Source of the DNA: Pogonophryne albipinna
Lineage: Eukaryota; Chordata; Actinopteri; Perciformes; Artedidraconidae
Reading direction: 5' to 3'
Length of the DNA stretch: 64,000 nucleotides
Assembly (NCBI GenBank): GCA_028583405.1
Contig: CM053253.1
Location: forward strand, 11,977,112 to 12,041,111
A program made the position numbers and the translations under genes. Numbering within the stretch: position 1 is the first letter of the stretch; every line of letters starts with the position of its first letter. The notes below the pieces were generated by a model, which ran no database searches, was not told the DNA's origin, and saw only the letters and a program-made list of their open reading frames with translations. Of this stretch, positions 54,510-64,000 are shown one piece after another.

Positions 54510-56650
54510 AAATCAAAGATATTGTTAAAGACACGTGCACAACTTGCAGAGCAATTGAAAGTACAATTGTTATAAATGTGGTCGTATCCACAGAATACAA
54601 GGCGACCAAGCAGAACAACACTGTGTGAAACACGCACAGACACAGAAATTAATAAATATATTAATGTTCGTAAAAATAAATGTAGAAATACATTAAAGAT
54701 ATGTGTGTTCTGTTTTATTCTCAACTTATATTTTTGTAGTTATACATTTATTTATTTAGTGTTTATTTATTCCTGTATTTCTAAATAGGAGGCCACCTTA
54801 TTAAATAACTATAGGCCAATCTCTAAGTTGTCAGTTCTGGCTAAGGTTCTTGAACGCTTAGTGAGTGAACAGGTAAAGGTGTTTTTATGTACAAATGACA
54901 TCCTGTCTAAACATCAGTCAGGCTTCAGAAAGCAACATAGCACCATCACTGCCACAATGAAAGTGGTGAATGATGTGGCGAGTATTTTAGATAATAAGCA
55001 GAGTTGTGCAGCTCTATTTATTGACCTTTCCAAAGCGTTTGACACCGTTGATCATCGCATCTTAAAGCAGAGGCTAGCCAGTATTGGCATGTCCAGCCAT
55101 GCAGTAGGGTGGTTTGTAAACTACCTCTCTGAAAGGTCCCAATGTGTTCACTTTGATGGGCTGTCTTCTGAGTGGTTAAACATTGCTAATGGTGTTCCTC
55201 AAGGTTCTGTTTTAGGTCCACTTTTATTCTCCATCTACATCAACAGTTTAGGTGAAAATGTGGATGAAGCTACTTTACATTTTTATGCGGATGATACCGT
55301 GATGTACTGTGCAGGTCCTTTCATTAAGGAGGCTGTTGTTAAATTACAGGCTGTTTTTAACATTATTCAGGCTCAGCTCTCTGAACTAAAGCTTCTTTTA
55401 AATGTTGAGAAAACCAAGGTAATGCTCTTTTCTAAAGCTAAAAAGACACCAGAGCCTGTTTTAGATATTGTAACTACGCAAGGAATAAAACTTGAAGTGG
55501 TTACCTCTTACAAATACCTTGGTATCTGGCTTGATGATTGTCTCACTTTTAAACTTCATGTCAATAACCTGCTTAAAAAGCTGAGGGTTAGGCTAGGTTT
55601 CTTCTACAGGAACAAGTCCTGTTTCTCGCTTGAGGCCAGGAAAAGGCTAGTCACTGTGACCTTTTTACCTGTGCTGGACTATGGTGATTTGATGTATATG
55701 AATGCACCTGCCAATTGCCTGGTCAAGTTAGATGCCACGTATCACAGCGCACTGAGATTTGTGACAAACTGTAAAGCATTAACCCATCACTGTACCCTGT
55801 ATGCAAGGGCTGGTTTGCTTTCACTAACTGTACGGAGGCTCAGTCACTGGTACATTTTTATATACAAAGCCATGTTAGGGAAACTTCCATCCTACATCTG
55901 CTCCCTGATCTCACGGAAAATTGTAAGTGGCTACTGCCTGAGATCGAATGCTGTGGTTTTATTAAATGTGCCAACTGCTAGGACTGTCTTAGGGAAGACA
56001 GCTTTTAGTTGCGCAGCTCCTCTGTCTTGGAATAGTCTGCAAATTAAATGGAAACTGAACAATCTGGTGCCACTAAATGTTTTTAAAGCTCGGTTGGATG
56101 CTAGTCAATCAGAAGCTATTGGTACCTGTTTATGTGGATAATTATGTAAATGATGCTGTATGATGTCCTTTTGTTGTTCTATTTATGTTTTTATGTTTCA
56201 TGTGGAACTACTTGAGCAGGTCTCCCTTGAAAAAGAGATCAATGATCTCAATGGGATTTATCTGTATAAATAAAGGTTTGAAATGAAATGAAAATGCATT
56301 TATTTCAGTTTTTTCACATTTATTTATTCCTGTATTTATTCTGTATTAAATATGCATGTATGTATGTGTTACTTATGTAATGTTCTGTCCTCAATACCTG
56401 GCTGCTCGTTGAGTGCATAAAGGCATATTATTATTATTATAATTCACTCACAATCACAGCAAGACCTTTATTTGTGCTTTCATGGTTTTTAAAAACACAC
56501 TGATGGTCCAGAGGTCTATGCATTGGTTCTTCATGCAGGTACTTGAGGTCCAACACCCATGCTAATGATAAGGAGAAATTGTCCCTACCACAGATTTTTA
56601 CAAAGTGATGCCCATGGTAATGACAATGAAAACCTTCACAGATCAGTAGA
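54510..56650. repeat. dispersed AT-rich repeat, copy B, split by a LINE
   Basis: The arms at 54,515-54,780 and 56,295-56,650 match the continuous copy at 500-1,150. The LINE sits between them. Confidence 0.6.
54788..56292 (+). mobile_element. 5'-truncated non-LTR retrotransposon with long open RT frame
   Basis: An open frame runs from the truncation point (about 54,790) to a stop at 56,141, over 440 codons. It contains the reverse-transcriptase series NNYRPISKLSVLAK, FRKQHSTITA, LFIDLSKAFDTVDH, GVPQGSVLGPLLF and the catalytic FYADDTVMY, then a C-terminal region rich in Cys/His. The endonuclease domain is absent. The tail ends 'aataaaggtttgaaatgaa', a short TGAAA-type repeat. The intact frame suggests a young insertion. 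The element cannot move by itself. A decayed relative lies at 23,002-24,016. The clade (CR1/L2/I group) is not settled by eye. Confidence 0.88.
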
Positions 56651-57029
56651 AAGCATCGGTTAATTAATAATGGGGATTTATGCCTGTTTAACACACTTTG
56701 ACCTTCAGGTGAAGCCTCATGAGATGAACCCTTTGGCTGGAAAGCTTCAAAGCTTCATAAGGCTTCATCTCGCCATCACTAGTACTACTACTACTTATAC
56801 TACAATTATTACTAATACTTCTACTCATACTAAGGTCTTTCCTTCCCAGCGGTCAGACTATACAGCCACCACTGCCCCTTGTAGACCACCACACACAACA
56901 ACTCGGACTATAACAACAATGTTGTTCAATACTATATTTAAATGTTACTGCTGGCTGCTTATTCATTGTGCTACACCTGTAACAACAATATTGTCACATA
57001 AAACTGTGCAACTTATACTTATATACTAG

Positions 57030-57288
57030 TGTAGTGCCGAGAGATAGGGAGTTAGAGGCGGTGCAAGGAAGGTGCAAAAGGGTACTTTATTTAGAAGCAA
57101 CTAAGGTCATGTTGTCCGGTTGCAGTCCGGGAAGAAGAGAGTGAAGTAGGACTTATTATACATCCATGAGTCAGGAGGGCACACAAGATATATAGTAAAC
57201 CATTAACATGTCCAGTGTGGGAACAATACCCCCAACTGTAGTTCCATGTAGGAATGATGTCCCAGTGTATTAATAGGTGGTCACCACA
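57030..57288 (-). mobile_element. solo LTR
   Basis: On the minus strand it reads TGTGGTGACC...CGGCACTACA, i.e. TG...CA ends with short inverted repeats. It is bounded on both sides by the 4-bp duplication CTAG (57,026-57,029 and 57,289-57,292). No internal retroelement sequence adjoins it, as expected after LTR-LTR recombination. Confidence 0.65.
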
Positions 57289-57505
57289 CTAGGAAATATA
57301 GTATTTACTACTGTCATTCTGCATTACTTGTTCACTTTTTATAATGCTGCTACTTAACTTTTTGTTCTTGAAATGTTTAATTATTATTATTTATTTATAA
57401 ATATATGTGCTCACCTCACTAAATACTCTTCACTTTACAAAATATTGTTTTTATTGTGTTGTTATATGATTATGTACTTTCTTGTGAAGTTGGTGTGGAA
57501 CTGTA

Positions 57506-57640
57506 ACCGGAAGTGCACGCGGTTGTTGTTGGGACATTTCCCACTGCTGCTGCTGCTCGCGCTGTTCTGTGATCATGGCTGCACTGGACTACACCAGCCA
57601 TGTTTGCTAATTTAAAACCCAAAGGTTAGGCAAATAGTTG
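57506..57640 (+). promoter_or_regulatory. baz2a: probable baz2a promoter / first non-coding exon
   Basis: An ETS/GABP-type site ACCGGAAGT at 57,506-57,514 is followed by a CpG-richer stretch. A possible exon end lies at 'cccaaag' before GTTAGG (about 57,625). This is inferred from position; the exact first exon is not provable here. Confidence 0.35.
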
Positions 57641-58041
57641 TTTATTATTTACCGATGTACCATCTTCACCCGAAACCAGTTTAGACGAAGGTTTAGATGC
57701 GTCTGCACTTTCGGTATCCCGGGACTGAAAAAGGTTGGATAGCTTTAAGTGTAAATATGAGAGAAACTTTTGATGGTGGTGGTGTGGGTGGAAGATGCTC
57801 TGTAAAAATTGTACTCTGTGTGCGTGCAGCGTAAACAATGTAACTTCATCTGGCTGCTAGCTAACGTTAGCCCGTGAACAAAAGGGAAGCACGCCTCCCA
57901 TCTGTTATCAAGCGAGCGTGAGAGGGATAACGTTGGTGGCTATCAAAATACCGGATGATATTTATTTTCCTCCGCGGTGCTCTCTATCGATAATGGGCAT
58001 CATGGTTCCCCACCAGCGTGGTTGCGGTACCTTCTACCTGG

Positions 58042-58172
58042 CTGCTAGCTAGCATCGCAGTTTAAGTAACGTACTTACTCTGGTTGATGGTGCTATTAGT
58101 TAGCTACTAGCTAGCATCGCAGCTTTAAGGAACGTACTTACTCCGGTTGATGATGCTATCAGTTAGCTACAC
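58042..58172 (+). repeat. two-copy tandem duplication, about 65 bp
   Basis: 'ctagctagcatcgcag' followed by 'aacgtacttactc' and 'ggttgatg' occurs twice in succession with a few differences. It lies in the baz2a 5' intron region. Confidence 0.75.
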
Positions 58173-59014
58173 GCTATCGTTTGTTAGCTAGGTTCTTTTG
58201 TGATGATTTAGCTATATAACCTTGGAGCAGGAGCGAGGAACATTTTTGTCACGGTAAAGTTATCAGTATGTCCAACCTTTTTAATGAATGAAATATATAT
58301 AATGTTTGAACTGTTAGTTGTTATCTGACTAGCATAGCTTTAAAGTAAAATGTTCATCTGAGATCGCAGCTAGCGCGGCTTAGCTAACGCGGCTTCTGCA
58401 AGGGCCTCGATGAATTAGGAAATATGTACAGAGGGTTACTTTTGTACTACGAGTGTACGTAGCTATTTAACAGTGAGTGGTGGTGTAACATTGCTTGAGG
58501 CCTTTGCGTGACTGTAAAATATGATCGCTAATCCCTCCATTGTTACTTGGCCGATGCCACCGGGTCTCGGATACAGTATGTGTGTGGTTATGCCTTTCTG
58601 TGTTTGGGCCGTACATTTATAATGGCAGATCGAGGAGGATGTGCTCATATTAGCGGAGCCTCATCAGCGGCATTGATGAGCTTCTCTCGCAATATTCTGG
58701 TTGTCCATTACGGCTCACTGCTCGGGCCTGGCATCTGCTGTTTCTGCCTGGCTGCGACATTTTGACGGTTGTTGTTGTTGGAACGAAATTGTGCTGTCAC
58801 AAGCTTTGGTTGCCAAAATCATTTAGGATTACAAAAAAATCGTACACATTACGTAGCGTCTGCTAGGCTTCATGGGAATAATTTAAAGGATACATTTGTA
58901 GTTTATTGTGCACTTAGCCCCGTGAATCAACTGCTTCATCTTCTATGCATTTTACTGAATGGATGTTGGAGTGTATTTTTGTATTTAGTTTTTTCTTTTC
59001 TTTACGATTTTCAG

Positions 59015-62000
59015 ATGGACTCAAATAATCATTTAAACTATAGTACCAACTCCTCAGGACTGAAACTCTCCTCAGGGGATTCTCTTTATTCAAACGGGTC
59101 CTCCATGAGTTTTTCTCAGCAGGGGAAGAGTGAGTATTTTAAGCCTTTTGCACTTTATGTACTTAATAGAGTCACTTTCTCTTTCACCCTCTAACCATGC
59201 GAATGTTTGTATTCTTAACAGACATGAATGGCGAAATGAATGTGAATGGAGTCACTACTGTACACGGGTCCGGTGCGCCTGGTACCCACCCCCCAACAGC
59301 TCCTTACCCACACATGAGCAACCACCACCAGAGCAGCATGGGCTATGACTACTTGTGGGCAGGACACCCTCAGTATGGTCCAGCCATGGGGGCCTCTCCT
59401 GGGCACGGGATGCCCCAGAAGCAGCCTACCCCTGGGATGGGGCAGCCTCAGTCACAGCACCACTTCCAGGGTCATGGACAGTACCAGCTCAACGGGGGTA
59501 TTGAAAGCTCCCACCAGCCCTCTGGGGCAGGACCACCAAACATCCCTCTTCCTGGGAGTCAGTACTGGAACAGGAGTAACCCTGGCCCACAGCAGATAAG
59601 TTATAATTCCCAGAGTATGTATGGGACCTACCAGAGTCCGGCACATCCTGGAATTACACCGTCACAACACCACCAGCAACAGCCACCCTCACATCCAACG
59701 TCACAGGAGCACCTCCAGTCCCATCGAAACCACCAGCAGCACCAGCAACCACAGCATTATGGCCTGATGCCCAATGGGATGCCATTCTACCAGCATCCAC
59801 CACAGCACCCGTCTTCACAGCAGTCTCAGCCCCAAGGCCAAGCTCAGATGATTCCCCCAGCGGCCCAGAATTTTACTCCTCCACGTGATAGCCCACAGCA
59901 CCACAGTTTAGGAAGAGGGGACAGTGGCAGCGGGAGTTGCAGCCCCCTCCACATGGGGATGTCCTCCTCACCACTAGCGTCACCGTCTACAGTGCAGGAG
60001 AGTGAATCACCCAAGAGCCACAGCAGGGAACGGAGCCCACATGCTAGCAATGTGGGAAAGTCTACTGTCATGCAAGGTGACCATTTTACACTTATCTTTC
60101 ATATCAACATGTTATACATTTTATCTGCTTTTGTTGTAAACATGAACAAAATGAACACACTATCCACTTAAGAAAAGCACAAATAAGGAAAAATGTAATG
60201 GTTAAAATAAACAAAAAGACCTGCCCCTAACCAAAACAAATTCAAACGTAACTTGTTTTGATAAACTCTCACCTCGAACTACTAACCCGAATAAAGCAAA
60301 CACACTTAAAAATCTAAAAAAATGTAAAATGTTGACACTACTGGTATTTATCAGACTTTTATTTCCTCATTAATTAAAGTGTCCTTTACTTTACATTTCC
60401 TCATTTAACGCTACCAATTGAGTGCTACTTGTAGTCATATGGTCTTCTTCCTCTTTTTGCATACTTGGCCTATCTATCCAAGCTTCTGTTAATATTATAA
60501 CGTCACACTCATTTTTGTGGACTTAAAGACAAAACTATTATTCTAAAGACGTGTAAGGAAATGATTGAAAATACAAGTAATGTTAGGTTTCGTCACTACT
60601 GGTGTATCTTGCACATGAATGCTGCGCTCAGCTGTGGGGGATGGTGCCAAAAATCAACCAGCAGGTGCCACTGTTGGATACTTGACCGTGACCATCCAAT
60701 GCTTTGATACATAATACACTCAACAGCCGTCATCATATAATAACACTTAACAAGCTTATGTTTTAACTATTTTATTTATTCTCTTCACTTTCAGGGAATA
60801 CAAGAGAACCTGCCAAGGAGGTAGACACAAGCTATAACGGCATGGAAAGGTCACCTGTTGCTCAGAGGCCCAAAGGTGCGGCTCACGTGGGACCTGATGT
60901 TCGTCAACCTTCTGAACAACAGCCAGCAGCTCGGCATCGAGAAATGGCCTTTGATACGCCTCCTTACTCGGTGTCATCTCAGCTCTCTGAATCTACCAAG
61001 GCCTCGACACCCCCTCGGGTCCCTGCAGCTCCTGCTGCCTTAGAGTCTCCCGCTGCCTCAGAGTCTCCCGCATCATCCCCTGAACCCCCTATGGTGTCAT
61101 CCCCCAAGGTGTCCTCTGCTCCATCTTCAGCTGCTCCCCCCAGACTTTCTTCACCTCCTCCTTTGAAGCAATGCCCCAGGCCCTCCTCTTCTGCTGCGAC
61201 CGAGACATCCCCTGCTGGTTCCAAGCCACTGTCAGCGGGTTCTTCCCCCTCCTCCCTGCCGGCATCACCTCAAAAATGGTCTAAACAACTTGCTTCGACT
61301 GATGGCGTGTCTAAACAAGCAGCAGTAGTTTCCTCTGCCTCTCCTCCTTCATCAGACTCTGTTGCTCATCAAACAAAGTCTTCTTGGCCTCGTTTATCTT
61401 CTGGGCCTCCCACAGCTTCACCCATCTCATCTCTTCAACACATGGTTCAAGGGTCCAAGCCATCTCTGATGCCTGGACCCCCAAAGTTAATATCTTCCGT
61501 TCCGTCAGTTGGTGCAAAATCCTCATCGGCTGGTGTTGCTCCACCTCTACTGTCAGCATCAGGATCTTCAACCTCAACACCTCCTGGCTCTCGTTTATCA
61601 GTACCCCCCATGTCTGTGTCAAAAACTCCTTCAGTAATCAGTAGACCTCCCACATCCCTGCTTCAGACCTACACTTCTCCAGCTGCTGACTCTGGTCTTT
61701 CCACTGCTTCTGCAGCATCTTCACCACCAGGAGTGTTGAACTTATCCTCCCCAGCAGCCCACGAAAGTCTTACAGTGCGACCTCTGTCTACCCTACCTCT
61801 TCTAACCACTCAAGCCTCCAGGACTCCACCTGTGTCCGCCCCTCCTGCCTTGGTGTCTGTGCCCTCAGCAAAGGGTCTTTCTTCTGGAGTGGTTCAAAGC
61901 CCCGACTCTGAGCAGCGTCCTCCTCATGCACTGAAGCATTCGTCTCTCAAGCCAGAGCACCACGCTCAAAGTGAGGATAGGAAATCGATGCCTTACAAAA

Positions 62001-63890
62001 AAAATGGAAGACCAGAGGAACACCCCCCTCGACGTGATTTGGGCAACATAAGAGCATCACAGAAGGGGGAAGCTACTGAAACTGATACATCTGATATCCG
62101 CTCACCCAAATATCTCACTGATCTTCCTGGGAAACCCTCGCAGACCACAGTCGCTTCTGATCAAAGGCCCATAAAGAAACAGACAGCTTCTGAAAGTCAG
62201 CACATGCAAAGCAGTTTCTGTGACACAGAGGACTCCATGCTGGAGCAGACTCCACTCAGGAAGTCTTCTCACCTGCACAGCACACGGATAAAACACTTGA
62301 CCGATGAAGAAAGTTTTGATGACTCTTCACAAACGGCTTCGAAATTTGAAGGCGATTCCACCTTTGACAGCCCCTCTAGAATTGATGTCAGCTCTGCCTT
62401 TGAAAAGACTTCTGATGCGGATGAGGATAGCTCAGGTGTGGACGACTCCTTCCAGTTTGACAGCAGCTTCCATCTGAGAAAGGATACCTCTCAGTTTGAC
62501 AGCTCTTTCCTTGCCGAGGAGGAACCACCCACTGCGTTTGACACCACTAGAGATAGCAGCTGTTCTGCTGAAGACTTCAGAGATGACACGCTGGACTCCA
62601 CCAGGGGAGGGGAAACGTCTGAGGCCGAAGAGACTCAGGACAGCTGCCAAATCACAGGAGGATCCATGCTGGAGTCTTCTCTGAACAACACCTCTCAGAT
62701 GGAAGAGACCTCTGTCGACTCAAGTGACGTTTCCTACTCGCACTCATTTGTGGCATCTCAGCCAGATCGCCAAGGTACATTTAAAAGTTCATGATCATGG
62801 AAATAAGAATCTCACCCTGAATAAAACCTTTTTATTTTTACATTTCTTCCATTGTCAACAAATACAAATGTATTTATTAATTCAGAAGAATCTTGTTTTA
62901 GTTTTCTATGTCATTGTGTGTATTATTTTTTCAGTAAAAAAGAAAAGAAGAAAAATCTTCTTAATTATGCTAGCACATATTAAATCTTCTTGTTTTTTCA
63001 TCTCAGGACCTGAAGCAGAAGGACATGATACACCAGACTCAGCTGGACGCTTTAGCATTAAGACCAGTGTTGATGAGACAATGACTCCCCCGAGTTTCAA
63101 GATGAGAGACGAGAACTTTATCGCCTTCAGTACCCCAGCAGAGAGCCCTGCTGTACACCCACTCCAACCAGTACCTGATCCAAATGTGTCCCTCGCTGGA
63201 GGACATGTGAAAACCCCAGGGAAACAACGGAAACCTCGAACTCCAAAGGCATTATGGATTAAAACCCCAGGTATTAGAGATTATGTTTTTTAACAAAATT
63301 GTAAACTTAAACGTTTAAATATTACATTTTATTGAAAACGTTTCTTTTCCTTATTATTTTAAGCGCCAGAGGGGGCCCAGCGGAAGCCTCGGGGTCGAAC
63401 CCCGAAGGCAGAGAAGATGAAGACTGAAGAGGAAGGCAATAAACAGGAGGTAGCCAAGGGGAGGAAGAGGAAGAAGTCTCTCAAGGTGGATGTTCAGGAA
63501 ACATCAGATGTTACTGGAGAGGCTGTCGATACCGTCACAGCCACTATTGAAGCTGTTCTAGCAAACGCGTCAGCTATTACTACAACGTTCGAGAAACCCA
63601 AGAAGGCAAAAAGGGTTAAGAAACGAGACCAAGAAGGAAATGTGGCAAAAATACGGAAAGATGCCGCAATGACTGCTGATGATGTTGAGGGAAATGATGA
63701 AGACAGCTCCACTGCAGGTCATTACTTGTTTTGTAAATGGGGATCCACATTATGTAATGGCAATTGTAAAGAGATGATATACAATAATAAGGTAATTCTA
63801 AACCTGATTGTGTCCATTTTATTCAACAGGTGAATCTCGACAGAGAAGGGTTGCAACTGAAGAGCAAGTGCAGTTCCCAATGCAGCATGG
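59015..63890 (+). CDS. baz2a: BAZ2A / TIP5, N-terminal part (runs off the window)
   Basis: Coding exons seen: 59,015-59,129; 59,222-60,076; 60,795-62,774; 63,007-63,270; 63,364-63,717; 63,830-63,890; more lie beyond the right edge. All introns but the last are phase 1. The opening resembles human BAZ2A (GLKLSSGDSLYSNGSSMSFSQQGK against GLYTNGSPMNFPQQGK, then MNGEMNVNG). Next comes a Gln/His/Pro-rich region, a very Ser/Pro-rich region (about residues 345-690), an acidic Ser/Asp stretch with repeated QFDSSF, a basic AT-hook-like KPRGRTPK, and finally RRVATEEQVQFPMQHG, the start of the TAM/MBD-like domain. BAZ2A with SMARCA5 forms NoRC, which silences rDNA repeats in the nucleolus. DDT, PHD and bromodomain are not in view. 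The ATG lies directly after the acceptor TTTTCAG; no upstream in-frame coding exon was found. Confidence 0.9.
60200..60780. other. baz2a intron, no further feature seen
   Basis: AT-rich intron sequence between two baz2a exons. I see no repeat or RNA gene in it. Confidence 0.5.
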
Positions 63891-64000
63891 GTAATGTTCC
63901 CTTCGTGGATTTGTCTTCATCCTGTTGATACAACACATTTGGGTCTCAATGTGTACAGTGTTAAAATATTCTCAAACATTGTTCTGTTGTAATCATGAAC

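Noticed and set aside
58769..59194. upstream extension of the first baz2a exon to an earlier start
   Set aside because: The added residues come from intron sequence before a good acceptor (TTTTCAG). Similarity to BAZ2A begins at the ATG after it.

Overview
The window is nuclear DNA of a ray-finned fish, most likely a percomorph teleost. The genes have many short exons with GT-AG introns. Spacers hold very long GT/CA microsatellites and many teleost-type transposons (hAT and TTAA miniature elements, 5'-truncated LINEs, a gypsy-like LTR element). The five recognisable genes resemble vertebrate genes residue by residue; four of them follow the gene order of human 12q13 (PRIM1-NACA-PTGES3-BAZ2A). 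The species cannot be named from the sequence.

Layout. Positions 1-14.9 kb hold no recognisable gene: dispersed repeats, a long-TIR element (4.4-5.4 kb), a hAT element with a perfect 8-bp target duplication that carries a nested non-autonomous LTR element (7.47-11.0 kb), and two TTAA miniature elements. rnd1, an atypical Rho GTPase, lies on the minus strand at 14,925-22,487 in five exons; a dead hAT copy and very long GT/CA arrays sit in its introns. A repeat-filled spacer (22.5-28.9 kb) separates it from prim1 (28,917-33,947, plus, 13 exons), the catalytic DNA primase subunit, which contains a textbook AT-AC (U12-type) intron. After a LINE fragment comes naca (36.4-45.5 kb, plus). It encodes the 215-residue NAC alpha chain and has two large frame-neutral cassette exons that would give a roughly 1,389-residue skNAC-type muscle isoform with a decapeptide repeat. 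ptges3 (47,855-51,604, plus, 8 exons) encodes the Hsp90 co-chaperone p23. From 52.6 to 57.5 kb there are only repeats, including a LINE with a long open reverse-transcriptase frame and a solo LTR. baz2a (TIP5, NoRC subunit) starts at 59,015 and runs off the right edge as its TAM/MBD-like domain begins.

How it fits together. The plus-strand genes are housekeeping genes for replication priming, nascent-chain handling, chaperoning and rDNA chromatin. Four copies of a SNORD59-like C/D snoRNA, with a guide matching a conserved 18S rRNA segment, lie in introns of naca (two) and ptges3 (two). In human the homologous snoRNA sits in the neighbouring ATP5F1B gene, which is not seen here. The less ordinary signals are this snoRNA spread, the repeat-homogenised skNAC exon, the U12 intron, and the GC-rich tandem-repeat open frames inside the nested LTR element.
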